Positions 13,798 through 21,480 of a DNA stretch of 42,944 bases are shown here, in pieces. Source of the DNA: an uncultured Collinsella sp. (GTDB taxonomy: Bacteria; Actinomycetota; Coriobacteriia; Coriobacteriales; Coriobacteriaceae); the NCBI GenBank assembly GCA_958348565.1, contig CATVZP010000009.1, positions 1 through 42,944 on the forward strand, given 5' to 3'. Within the stretch, counting starts at the first letter, position 1; each line of letters starts with the position of its first letter. The position numbers and the translations under genes were made by a program. Under the pieces are notes generated by a model. It worked only from the letters and a program-made list of their open reading frames with translations. It did not search any database and was not told the origin of the DNA.

Positions 13798-15645
13798 ATG
13801 TGCGGAATTGTCGGCTACACCGGCTCTGATATTGCAAAGAACATCCTGGTCACAGGCCTTAAGCGCATGGAGTATCGCGGCTATGACTCCTCGGGCGTCG
13901 CGCTCGAGGTGGGCGAGGGCGCCGCGGCGCACCTCGACGTTATCCGCCGCGTGGGTAAGGTTGCGGGTCTGGAGAGCGAGCTTTCCAATATCGATAGCGA
14001 CGCAACTTGCGGTATCGGCCACACCCGTTGGGCTACCCACGGCAAGCCTTCCGTCGTTAACGCTCATCCCCACACCAGCTGCGACGGTCGTATCGCCATC
14101 GTCCACAACGGCATCATCGAGAACTTCGCCGAGCTGCGCGAGGAGCTGGAGGGCCGCGGCCATCACTTTAAGAGCGAGACCGATACCGAGGTCTTCGCGC
14201 ATCTGATCGAAGAGGCCTATGCCGAGACGCACGACCTGATGGCCTCCGTGCGCGAGGCTTGCACCCACGTGGTAGGCGCCTACGGTCTGGCCGCCGTGTG
14301 CGCCGACGAGCCTGGCGTAATCGCCGTTGCCCGCAAGGACTCCCCGATTGTGGTCGGCGTGGGCGAGACCGGCTCCTACGTTGCCTCCGACGTCATCGCG
14401 CTCATCGACGCCACCCGCGATGTCGTGGTGCTCGAGGACGGTCAGTTTGCCAAGCTTACGCCTGCGGGCGTCGAGTACACCGACGAGGCCGGCAATGCCA
14501 TCGAGCCCAAGGTCACCCATATCGATTGGGATCTGGACATGGCCGAAAAGGGCGGCTATCCCGACTTTATGCTCAAGGAGATCCACGAGCAGCCGCGCGT
14601 CGTGCGCGACACGCTGGTTGGCCGTATGACGCCTGCCGGCGAGCTCGATATTGATGAGCTGGGTCTGTCCCTCGAGGAGCTCAACGACATCGACCGTGTC
14701 TACGTGATCGCCTGCGGCACCAGCTATCATGCAGGCCTCATCGCAAAGAACCTTATTGAGGGCTGGGCTCGCATTCCTACCGAGGTTGAGGCTGCCAGCG
14801 AGTTCCGCTATCGCAACCCCATCATCACGCCGACGACGCTCGTCGTTGCCGTGTCCCAGTCGGGCGAGACGGCCGATACCCTCGCCGCCATTCGCGATGC
14901 GCGCATCAAGGGTGCCAAGGTCTTTGGCATCACCAACGTGGTGGGCAGCCCAGTGGCGCGCGAAAGCGACGGCGTTATCTACACCAAGGCCAACAAGGAA
15001 ATTGCAGTCGCCTCGACCAAGAGCTTCATCGGCCAGGTTGTGAGCCTGACGCTGCTTGCTCTGCTGCTGGCGCAGGTTAAGTACCGTCTGACCACCAAGC
15101 AGGCGCGCATGCTGTTCCGCGAACTTTCCGATACGGCCGAGCAGATCCAGTGGATTTTGGATACCCAGACCGAGGCCGTGCACGAGGCCGCCCTGCTGTG
15201 CAAGGACGCGCAGTCGGCGCTGTTCGTGGGCCGCGGTATGGGCGCTGCCATCTCCTACGAAGGCGCACTCAAGCTCAAGGAGGTCAGCTACTTGCACGCC
15301 GAGGCGTATGCTGCCGGCGAGATGAAGCACGGTCCCATCGCGCTGATCGATCCAGGCTTCCCCGTCATCGCCGTGGCCACCAAGAGCGCCACCTACGACA
15401 AGACCGTGTCGAACCTTATGGAGTGCAAGGCGCGCGGTGCCAAGGTCATCGTCGTTGCCACCGAGGGCGACGAGGAGATCAACAAAATTGCCGACTGTAT
15501 CATCCGCGTGCCGGCCGTCCGTGACGTGTTCAGTCCCATCACGGCGAGCGTTCCGCTTCAGCTGCTCGCCCGCGAGGTCGCCATCCTGCGCGGCTGCGAC
15601 GTCGACCAGCCCCGTAACCTCGCTAAGAGCGTGACCGTGGAATAG
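13798..15645 (+). CDS. glmS: Glutamine-fructose-6-phosphate aminotransferase (isomerizing)
   Basis: This 615-residue enzyme makes glucosamine-6-phosphate, the first step to UDP-GlcNAc for peptidoglycan. The start MCGIVGYTG places Cys2 as the N-terminal nucleophile of the glutaminase domain once Met is removed, which fixes ATG 13798 over the in-frame start at 13714. GHTRWATHG and VHNGIIEN are glutaminase motifs. Two SIS isomerase domains follow, with YVIACGTSYHAG, SQSGETADTLAA and ASTKSFIGQ, and the conserved C-terminus KSVTVE. It is monocistronic with a strong terminator. No glmS ribozyme core was recognised in the leader. Confidence 0.97.
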   Translation: MCGIVGYTGSDIAKNILVTGLKRMEYRGYDSSGVALEVGEGAAAHLDVIRRVGKVAGLESELSNIDSDATCGIGHTRWATHGKPSVVNAHPHTSCDGRIAIVHNGIIENFAELREELEGRGHHFKSETDTEVFAHLIEEAYAETHDLMASVREACTHVVGAYGLAAVCADEPGVIAVARKDSPIVVGVGETGSYVASDVIALIDATRDVVVLEDGQFAKLTPAGVEYTDEAGNAIEPKVTHIDWDLDMAEKGGYPDFMLKEIHEQPRVVRDTLVGRMTPAGELDIDELGLSLEELNDIDRVYVIACGTSYHAGLIAKNLIEGWARIPTEVEAASEFRYRNPIITPTTLVVAVSQSGETADTLAAIRDARIKGAKVFGITNVVGSPVARESDGVIYTKANKEIAVASTKSFIGQVVSLTLLALLLAQVKYRLTTKQARMLFRELSDTAEQIQWILDTQTEAVHEAALLCKDAQSALFVGRGMGAAISYEGALKLKEVSYLHAEAYAAGEMKHGPIALIDPGFPVIAVATKSATYDKTVSNLMECKARGAKVIVVATEGDEEINKIADCIIRVPAVRDVFSPITASVPLQLLAREVAILRGCDVDQPRNLAKSVTVE

Positions 15646-15668
15646 TTGGTTCCGCCGTTCTAACAACT

Positions 15669-15706
15669 AAGGCCCGGCTCCGCGTCAGACGGAGCCGGGC
15701 CTTTTT
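15669..15706 (+). terminator. Intrinsic terminator of glmS
   Basis: A perfect 13-bp stem AAGGCCCGGCTCC / GGAGCCGGGCCTT followed by TTTTT, 24 bp after the stop codon. Confidence 0.92.
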
Positions 15707-15714
15707 GTGCGGAG

Positions 15715-15753
15715 AAACCACCACAAAGGTGCCTGTCCCCTTTGTGGTGGTTT
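15715..15753. repeat. Palindromic repeat, 14-bp perfect arms
   Basis: AAACCACCACAAAG (15715-15728) and CTTTGTGGTGGTTT (15740-15753) flank GTGCCTGTCCC. The arms match repeat E near 13607. It lies between the glmS terminator and the stop codon of the GntR-type gene. Confidence 0.75.
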
Positions 15754-15760
15754 TGGCAGG

Positions 15761-16462
15761 TTAGCGGAGCTTGCTGGTCTCGAAGTACTTGGGATATTGG
15801 TCCAGGACCTCGGTCTGGTTGCGGAACATCATATGCAGGTGCTTGCTGACCAAAAAGCTCGCCTCGATGGGGTCGCGGCCGGCGATGGCGCGGCGGATTT
15901 GCTTGTGCTCGTTAACAATCTCCTGATTGTCGAGCGTCTGCGTGGCGGCGCGCAGCCAGCGGAAGCGCTCCAGGTCGGCATTGGTCTCTTCGAGCCACGA
16001 CCACACGGTGCTGCGGCACGCGATGCTAAAGATCATGCGGTGCATGAGGTTGTCGCTTAAAAAGAAGCCGATGCGATCCTCTTCGGCCATGGTCTTTTCC
16101 TGCAGCGCGATGGCTCGGTCGAGCTGCTCGATGCCTGCCGAGGTGGCACGGGCGCAGCACTCCACGATCACCTGCTTTTCCAGGTGCTCGCGAATGTAGC
16201 AGGCGCTTTCGGCAAGGGTGAGGTTGATGGGTGAGACGTAGGTGCCGCTTTGGGGCACGGTGCGCACCAGGCCCTCTTGCGCCAGACGCACCAGTGCCTC
16301 GCGCACAGGGGTGCGCCCCATATCCAGGTCGTCGCAAAGCTGCTTGACGCCCAGCTTTTCGCCCGGCTTGTAGTCCAGGTAGACGATTTTGCGTCGAATG
16401 GTGTGGTAGGACTGGTCCTGCAGGCTCGTTTCCTGCTCGCCGACGTGCATCGATTCTTCCAT
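15761..16462 (-). CDS. GntR-family regulator, FadR/FCD subfamily
   Basis: This 233-residue protein has a GntR winged helix (SYHTIRRKIVYLDYKPGEKLGVKQLCDDLDMGRTPVREALVRLAQEGLV) and an all-helical FCD effector domain, whose His and Asp residues usually hold a metal and a small carboxylic acid. The start is uncertain: ATG 16462 has GAGG four bases upstream, while ATG 16492 lacks a ribosome-binding site; ATG 16450 is also possible. It is divergent from the YeiH-like membrane protein gene across about 190 bp, so it may regulate that gene. Confidence 0.88.
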   Translation of the reverse strand: MEESMHVGEQETSLQDQSYHTIRRKIVYLDYKPGEKLGVKQLCDDLDMGRTPVREALVRLAQEGLVRTVPQSGTYVSPINLTLAESACYIREHLEKQVIVECCARATSAGIEQLDRAIALQEKTMAEEDRIGFFLSDNLMHRMIFSIACRSTVWSWLEETNADLERFRWLRAATQTLDNQEIVNEHKQIRRAIAGRDPIEASFLVSKHLHMMFRNQTEVLDQYPKYFETSKLR

Positions 16463-16655
16463 AGTGCCTCGCAACCGTTCTATCACACTCATATATCAGC
16501 TGTTAATTATGCCGCGAATCAGCTCTCCGTGGTGGGTAATTCGGCTGTCGTCCGAGAACTATTGCGGCATCTTAGCCTTTGTTTGCGCAGGGCTGTGCTC
16601 AATATTGCCGTATCATAAGCCGTCGCAAACGTGAAATAGAAAGAAGGAATCCCAT

Positions 16656-17690
16656 ATGCAATTGGCGAATATCGTACGCGAGCGCTGGAAGGGTGTCTTG
16701 TTCTGCCTGATCATCGCCATCCCCGCGACGTTGCTCGGCAAACAGGTTGAGGTGGTCGGCGGGCCGGTGTTTGCCATCCTCTTTGGTATGGTTCTGGCGC
16801 TCGTCTTTCCCAAGAATCGTCGCGAACAGCTCGCCGCCGGTGTCACCTATACGTCTAAAAAAGTCTTGCAGTACGCGGTAATCCTGCTTGGCTTTGGCAT
16901 GAACCTCTCGCAGATTCTGTCCAAAGGCGCTCAGTCGCTGCCGATTATCGTGGCAACGATCTCGACCTCGCTCGTCATTGCCTTCGTGCTCTGCCGCGTT
17001 ATGAACGTGCCGGGCAAGATCGCGACGCTTGTGGGCGTGGGTTCGTCGATTTGCGGCGGTTCTGCCATCGCCGCGACCGCGCCCGTCATCGATGCCGACG
17101 ATCGCGAGATTGCCCAGGCTATTTCGGTCATCTTCCTGTTTAACGTTATCGCGGCGCTCGTGTTTCCGACGCTCGGCGGCATGCTCGGGCTGACCAACGA
17201 GGGCTTTGGCTTGTTTGCCGGCACTGCCATCAACGACACCTCGTCGGTAACGGCTGCGGCGAGCGCCTGGGACAGTATGCATCCCGGCGCCAATGTGCTC
17301 GAAAGCGCCACGGTGGTCAAGCTCACCAGGACGCTGGCCATTATTCCCATTACGTTGGTTCTCGCATGCTGGCAGATGCGTCTGGCGCGCAAGGCCGGCG
17401 GCGACGCCAAAAGCACGTTCTCGCTTAAACGCGCGTTTCCCATGTTCGTGCTGTTCTTTGTGCTGGCGAGCGTGATCACCACGGTGCTTCAGCTTCCTGC
17501 ATCCATTACGGCGCCCATCAAGGAGCTGTCGAAGTTCTTTATCGTGATGGCCATGGCGGCTATTGGCTTTAATACCGATATTGTCGAGCTGGTCAAAAAG
17601 GGCGGCAAGCCCATCGCATTGGGCTTTTGCTGCTGGATTGGCATTGCGTGCATGAGTTTGGGAATGCAGCACGTGCTGGGAATCTGGTAG
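16656..17690 (+). CDS. YeiH/UPF0324-family putative sulfate (anion) exporter
   Basis: This 344-residue protein has around ten hydrophobic segments. It carries the family signatures LLGFGMNLSQI, GVGSSICGGSAIAATAPVI and GTAINDTSSVTAAA. The family (Escherichia coli YeiH) is annotated as putative sulfate exporter or conserved membrane protein of the DUF/UPF0324 group. The transported compound is not established. AAGAAGGA precedes the ATG. The divergent GntR/FCD regulator is the likely controller. No clear terminator follows; the next 270 bp hold a structured stretch. Confidence 0.88.
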   Translation: MQLANIVRERWKGVLFCLIIAIPATLLGKQVEVVGGPVFAILFGMVLALVFPKNRREQLAAGVTYTSKKVLQYAVILLGFGMNLSQILSKGAQSLPIIVATISTSLVIAFVLCRVMNVPGKIATLVGVGSSICGGSAIAATAPVIDADDREIAQAISVIFLFNVIAALVFPTLGGMLGLTNEGFGLFAGTAINDTSSVTAAASAWDSMHPGANVLESATVVKLTRTLAIIPITLVLACWQMRLARKAGGDAKSTFSLKRAFPMFVLFFVLASVITTVLQLPASITAPIKELSKFFIVMAMAAIGFNTDIVELVKKGGKPIALGFCCWIGIACMSLGMQHVLGIW

Positions 17691-17704
17691 AGAAGTAGCT
17701 TATT

Positions 17705-17837
17705 TGCGTGCTGCGTGCTGCGTGCTGGCGAGCGCATGTCCGCGGTGGAGCGATAGGAGCTCTTGCGGGTATGGCTTGTCCGCAGGTTTATAGGTCCCGA
17801 AGAGCTCTTATCGCCCCGCCAGGATGGCGATGCGGGG
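17705..17837. other. Structured intergenic stretch with tandem GCGTGCT repeats
   Basis: Three tandem GCGTGCT copies (about 17705-17726) are followed by an inverted repeat (GCGATAGGAGCTCTT 17750-17764 / AAGAGCTCTTATCGC 17800-17814, one mismatch). A smaller stem TGCGG/CCGCA sits inside it, and a further CCCCGC/GCGGGG stem lies at 17814-17837. It could be the terminator of the YeiH gene, a leader of the next gene or a small RNA. No known RNA family was recognised. Confidence 0.45.
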
Positions 17838-17962
17838 CAACTCATATACTCGCAGGACGGCGGCTTCTGCCCTATAGTGTTTGGTGAGCAATATCGTTCA
17901 ATTTTGAAACACTCGCCCGCGCGGCCGTCGGTGGCGGCGTGGCGCCGAGGACGGGGCGCAAT

Positions 17963-19180
17963 ATGAACAGTGACGCCAAGCTACAAATCTTGATCGAGGC
18001 CTTGGCTGCTGCCGGGGCCTCGGCGTTGGCAATCGATGGGCATGGACGCGTGGCGATTTCGACCATGGATGATGTCGCACTCGAGCAAGATGTCGCGGCA
18101 TTTGTCGCCGAGCGCCTGGGGCGTGTGGGCAACGGCACGCGCCTGGTGATGGGGCATGCGGGAGGGCGCTTGAGCCTCACGGTGCGTCCGGTCGCCAAGG
18201 AATACGGCGCGCTTTGGGTGGTCGTGGTCCGTGAGGTGCACGGTGCGGCGGCACACGCGGGTATTGAGTGGCTTAACGCAGATGAGGTCGAGGCGCGCTA
18301 CGAGGCAAGCGCGTACGGCATTGTCGAGGGTGCCGCTGCGGTCGCTGGCCCCGTCTGCGAAAGCTATGCCCGCGGCGTGCCCCTCATGTTGGAGGGCGAG
18401 CTGGGTGCTGGCCAGTCAGAGATTGCAAAACGCCTCTATCTGGATGGGCCTTATGCTGACGAACCATTTGTGTCCGTGGCACTTGACGAGCTCACAGATC
18501 GCGGCTGGCGCCATCTGCTCAAAAGCTCGGAATCGCCGCTGTTTCAGGCAGGGCTGACCCTTTGTATTGACGGTTGGCATGCACTTTCGCCGCATCGTCT
18601 GCGCGAGCTTGTCTCCACGATGACCGACACGGCGCTGGCCGCGCGTTGTCATGTGGTTCTGACGGCAAACGATATGCCGGGCGGTGGCGAAAGCGATCAG
18701 GCCGCTTTTGTAACCGAGCGCTTGGCGTGCGCAGTAAGTGTGGCGCCTGCGATTGCCGAGCAGGGTGGCGCATCGAATAAGGTTGCGCAGTATTTGTCAT
18801 ATCTGTCAGATGTCTTTGGAACTGCCGCTCCGAGTATGTCAGAGGAGGCTGCCTCGACGCTCAACGGCTATCGCTGGCCACGCAACTATCTGCAGCTTCG
18901 CGAGGTCTCGGAACGACTCTATATATTAGTAGGGTCGGGTGTGGCGGAGCGCGCGGTGGCGGAGGAGGTGCTCGCCCAGGAGGACGTCATCAAAACCGCA
19001 ACCTTTGGCGCTCCGACGCTCGACAGCGACCTGTATATCCTGCGTCCACTGGCCGATACCGAACGCGACATTGCGCGGCTGGTCGTAGGCTACCTTCAGG
19101 GCAACCGGACCCGCGCTGCCGAGGTGCTGGGAATAAGCCGCACGACCTTGTGGCGCTTGCTGAAGGACGACGACCGCTGA
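17963..19180 (+). CDS. Fis-type HTH regulator with degenerate AAA+ (sigma54-activator-like) domain
   Basis: This 405-residue protein has an N-terminal sensor-like region of about 110 residues and a central AAA+-like region. The Walker A equivalent is ELGAGQSEIAKR, lacking the Lys of GxGxGK. SPLFQAGLTLCIDGWHALSPHRLREL resembles the Walker B and sensor part of NtrC-type activators. A YRWPRNYLQLREV stretch (WPGNxREL-like) and a C-terminal Fis helix-turn-helix NRTRAAEVLGISRTTLWRLL follow. The GAFTGA loop that contacts sigma54 is absent. It is probably a DNA-binding regulator that no longer hydrolyses ATP. ATG 17963 is favoured over an in-frame GTG at 17939. Confidence 0.75.
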   Translation: MNSDAKLQILIEALAAAGASALAIDGHGRVAISTMDDVALEQDVAAFVAERLGRVGNGTRLVMGHAGGRLSLTVRPVAKEYGALWVVVVREVHGAAAHAGIEWLNADEVEARYEASAYGIVEGAAAVAGPVCESYARGVPLMLEGELGAGQSEIAKRLYLDGPYADEPFVSVALDELTDRGWRHLLKSSESPLFQAGLTLCIDGWHALSPHRLRELVSTMTDTALAARCHVVLTANDMPGGGESDQAAFVTERLACAVSVAPAIAEQGGASNKVAQYLSYLSDVFGTAAPSMSEEAASTLNGYRWPRNYLQLREVSERLYILVGSGVAERAVAEEVLAQEDVIKTATFGAPTLDSDLYILRPLADTERDIARLVVGYLQGNRTRAAEVLGISRTTLWRLLKDDDR

Positions 19181-19264
19181 GCGAGGTGCCCGTGACCGCG
19201 TGCGGCGCGTGTGCTACAGTCCAAAGCAGTAATGTTTCGATTGCGTTACAGCGTGCGGGGGCGT

Positions 19265-19849
19265 ATGGCGGAGACTTCAAAACCAAACCGGAATAGACGG
19301 AGCGCGGCTCCAGTTAACCGCCGCACGACGTCCCGGACGTGGGGCAAGCACGCGTCGGGGTTCGACGGTTCGTTCAAACGCACCAAATACGGCTATCCTT
19401 CGGCAAGCGCTCGCTTGGCTATGCAGGCCGAGTCGACGCTGTGGGGGCGCAAGCGCGTGGTGGGCTCTAAGCTCAAGCACGACGGAACGCTGGGCTACAT
19501 TAGCCGTGGCGCTGCTCGCCGAAGTGGGCTCAATCCCGCTGGATGGCATCGCTATGTTCCGATTGCGGTCGTTGTTGCGGCGATTGTGATCGCACTTGCC
19601 GCACTCGGTTACGCTGGCGGCGGGGTCGACCTGAGTGCGATGTTCAAGTCTGCTGAGCTCGCGCATGCCGGCACGGAGCTTGTCGAGGGCGCTCAGACAC
19701 AGACGGGCGTGGCTCCTCAGCGCGGTATTGTTGCCGCTGCCGCAACGATCGCCGATACCCAAAAAGGCGAGGATGCGGACAGCGAGGATAGCGAAACCGG
19801 TGCAAACGGCGTGGGTTCGCAGGTCACGCCCGTGACACAAGGCCAATAA
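19265..19849 (+). CDS. Hypothetical single-pass membrane protein
   Basis: This 194-residue protein was not recognised. Residues 1-97 are basic and rich in Arg, Ser and Thr. One hydrophobic segment runs from about 98 to 118 (VPIAVVVAAIVIALAALGY). An Ala/Thr-rich acidic tail ends with an Asp/Glu/Ser stretch. By the positive-inside rule the N-terminus is cytoplasmic and the tail outside. ATG 19265 follows GGGGGCG; the frame is open from 19211. It precedes the surface protein, sortase and LCP genes and may belong with envelope functions, but this is only positional. Confidence 0.7.
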   Translation: MAETSKPNRNRRSAAPVNRRTTSRTWGKHASGFDGSFKRTKYGYPSASARLAMQAESTLWGRKRVVGSKLKHDGTLGYISRGAARRSGLNPAGWHRYVPIAVVVAAIVIALAALGYAGGGVDLSAMFKSAELAHAGTELVEGAQTQTGVAPQRGIVAAAATIADTQKGEDADSEDSETGANGVGSQVTPVTQGQ

Positions 19850-19931
19850 GTCACAGAACCATCACACTAAGTCGCTGTTTGGGGCCAATGAGCGAGCAAA
19901 AAAGCAGTGATGTTGTTTCATATAGAACTCA

Positions 19932-19962
19932 TTAGTCACAATTTATAAAAAGGGGATATACT
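19932..19962 (+). promoter_or_regulatory. Promoter of the surface-protein gene
   Basis: TATACT (19957-19962) is a good -10 box. TTAGTC (19932-19937) is a weak -35 at 19 bp. The surrounding sequence is AT-rich compared with the rest of the window. Confidence 0.45.
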
Positions 19963-19964
19963 AC

Positions 19965-20007
19965 TAGGCACTTAAAGGTCCACAAGCTGCAAGTTGAGGA
20001 GTGCCTA
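19965..20007 (+). promoter_or_regulatory. 5' leader stem-loop at the ribosome-binding site
   Basis: TAGGCACT (19965-19972) and AGTGCCTA (20000-20007) pair perfectly. The stem sits between the Shine-Dalgarno GAGGA (19996-20000) and the ATG at 20010, with the former almost at the loop side. It could stabilise the messenger or modulate initiation. Confidence 0.45.
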
Positions 20008-20009
20008 AC

Positions 20010-20573
20010 ATGAAGAAGAGATTCATGGCAGCACTGAGCGTTCTCGCTCTTGCCCTGGCTCTGCCCGTGGCTGCTTTCGCCGCCCCGAGCCCGGCCAACA
20101 CCACCGCCACCGGCGCCAACAACGTGACCGCCAGCGTTAACAACGCTAACGTCAAGGTTGCTTCCACCACCAAGAACGCCGAGGGCACCCCTGCCAACGC
20201 CAACGTGGTCGCTTCCTTTGAGATCACCGAGACCGTCGAGGGTACCGTTTCTGAGTCCAACCCGCTGACCGTCACCTTCACCCTTGGCAAGGCTTACGCC
20301 AACGCCAAGGTTACCGTCTATGTCCAGCACAACGACGGTAGCAAGGAGACCCTGAACCTCACTGCCGACAACAACGGCAATGTTACCTTTAAGGTCACCA
20401 AGCTCTCCACCTACACCATCGTGGCTGAGAAGACCGCTGCTGGCGCTGTTACCACTGACAACGGTGCTAAGTCCCCGGCCACCGGTGTGAACACCACCGC
20501 CGTTGCCGCTGTGGCTGCTGTTGCCGCTGCTGGCGCTGCCTGCGCTTTCGTTGCTCTTCGCAAGAACAACTAG
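20010..20573 (+). CDS. Small secreted cell-wall-anchored protein with SPATG sorting signal
   Basis: This 187-residue protein has a Sec signal peptide (residues 1-25, cleavage probably in AFA-AP) and an Asn/Thr/Val-rich mature part with a compact beta-rich stretch (65-140). The C-terminal sorting signal is SPATG (155-159), a hydrophobic Ala/Val helix and the basic tail ALRKNN. This fits a sortase substrate with a variant LPXTG motif. Codons are strongly biased (AAC, ACC, AAG, GTT), suggesting very high expression. A terminator separates it from the class B sortase gene, which probably anchors it. The function of the mature domain is unknown. Confidence 0.8.
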   Translation: MKKRFMAALSVLALALALPVAAFAAPSPANTTATGANNVTASVNNANVKVASTTKNAEGTPANANVVASFEITETVEGTVSESNPLTVTFTLGKAYANAKVTVYVQHNDGSKETLNLTADNNGNVTFKVTKLSTYTIVAEKTAAGAVTTDNGAKSPATGVNTTAVAAVAAVAAAGAACAFVALRKNN

Positions 20574-20602
20574 CACACACACGGTTTCAACCGTAAGATT
20601 TG

Positions 20603-20632
20603 AGGACCCGTACTTGTGCGGGTCCTTTTTTT
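20603..20632 (+). terminator. Strong terminator after the surface-protein gene
   Basis: AGGACCCG / CGGGTCCT stem with an 8-nt loop and TTTTTTT, between the surface protein and sortase. Read-through may give low sortase expression relative to its substrate. Confidence 0.9.
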
Positions 20633-20659
20633 GACTGATTTACAGGGTAAGGGAACACC

Positions 20660-21478
20660 ATGGCACAGCAGCCGCAGGGCAAGCATATGGAAGTTAAGCA
20701 TATGGACGACTCGGACAAAAAGCGTCGCGCCACGATACTCAAGGGCGTTTTCGTAGTGTTGTTGCTGGTCGCAGTCGGCTGCGGCGGCTACGTGCTCTAT
20801 ATGAATCATCTAGAGCAGCAGCGCGCCGAGGAGATGAGTGCAACAGGCAAGCCCGCCACGAAGGTCGAATCAAAGGGCAAGGAGCTGCCGGACAACCCCA
20901 TCGACTTCGCTCCGCTCATTCAAGAGAATGCCGATATCTATGCGTGGCTCTACATTCCGGGTGCGGATATCAACACGCCCTTGCTGCAGAGCACGACGGA
21001 TGACCTGTTTTATCTGGACCATGACAAGGACGGCAAGTACGACCCCTACGGCACGGCGTTTAGTCAGATGGCAAACGCGCGCGACTTTAGCGATCCCGTC
21101 ACGGTGATCTACGGCCATGTGAACGGCGGTGTGTTCCACAACTTGCATAACTTTGAGGACGCGGACTTCTTTAACGAGAACGCCGAGTTCTATATCTACA
21201 CGCCGGGCCATATTCTGAAGTACAAGATTGTCTCGGCCTATCAATATGACGACCGCCACATTCTCAACTCGTTTAACTTTGCCGACCCTGCCGTGCGCCA
21301 GGACTACTTTAATTCGGTCTGCAATCCTGACGCATTGCTCAAAAATGTACGTGACGGCGTGACACTTGATGCAGATAGTAAGATTGTGCAGTTGAGCACC
21401 TGCATGCTCGATAGCTCGCAGGGCAACTCGCGCTATATTGTGAGCGGTGTGTTAACAAGCGACCAGGAGACAAAATAG
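20660..21478 (+). CDS. Class B sortase
   Basis: This 272-residue membrane transpeptidase should cleave a sorting motif and attach the protein to peptidoglycan. It has a basic N-terminus, one transmembrane segment (about 27-47), and the SrtB core: DIYAWLYIPGADINTPLLQ, FYLDHDKDGKYDPYGTAF, VIYGHVNGG with catalytic His153, QLSTCML with Cys248 and NSRYIVSG with Arg258. The catalytic triad is complete. AAGGGA precedes ATG 20660. It lies just downstream of a protein ending in an SPATG signal and 2 bp upstream of an LCP gene, so the three probably act together in wall decoration. Confidence 0.93.
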   Translation: MAQQPQGKHMEVKHMDDSDKKRRATILKGVFVVLLLVAVGCGGYVLYMNHLEQQRAEEMSATGKPATKVESKGKELPDNPIDFAPLIQENADIYAWLYIPGADINTPLLQSTTDDLFYLDHDKDGKYDPYGTAFSQMANARDFSDPVTVIYGHVNGGVFHNLHNFEDADFFNENAEFYIYTPGHILKYKIVSAYQYDDRHILNSFNFADPAVRQDYFNSVCNPDALLKNVRDGVTLDADSKIVQLSTCMLDSSQGNSRYIVSGVLTSDQETK

Positions 21479-21480
21479 TC

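Noticed and set aside
13699..15666. A 655-residue open frame on the minus strand opposite glmS
   Set aside because: It mirrors the glmS codons; glmS is certain and the antisense product has no recognisable domain. GC-rich codon use creates such long shadows.
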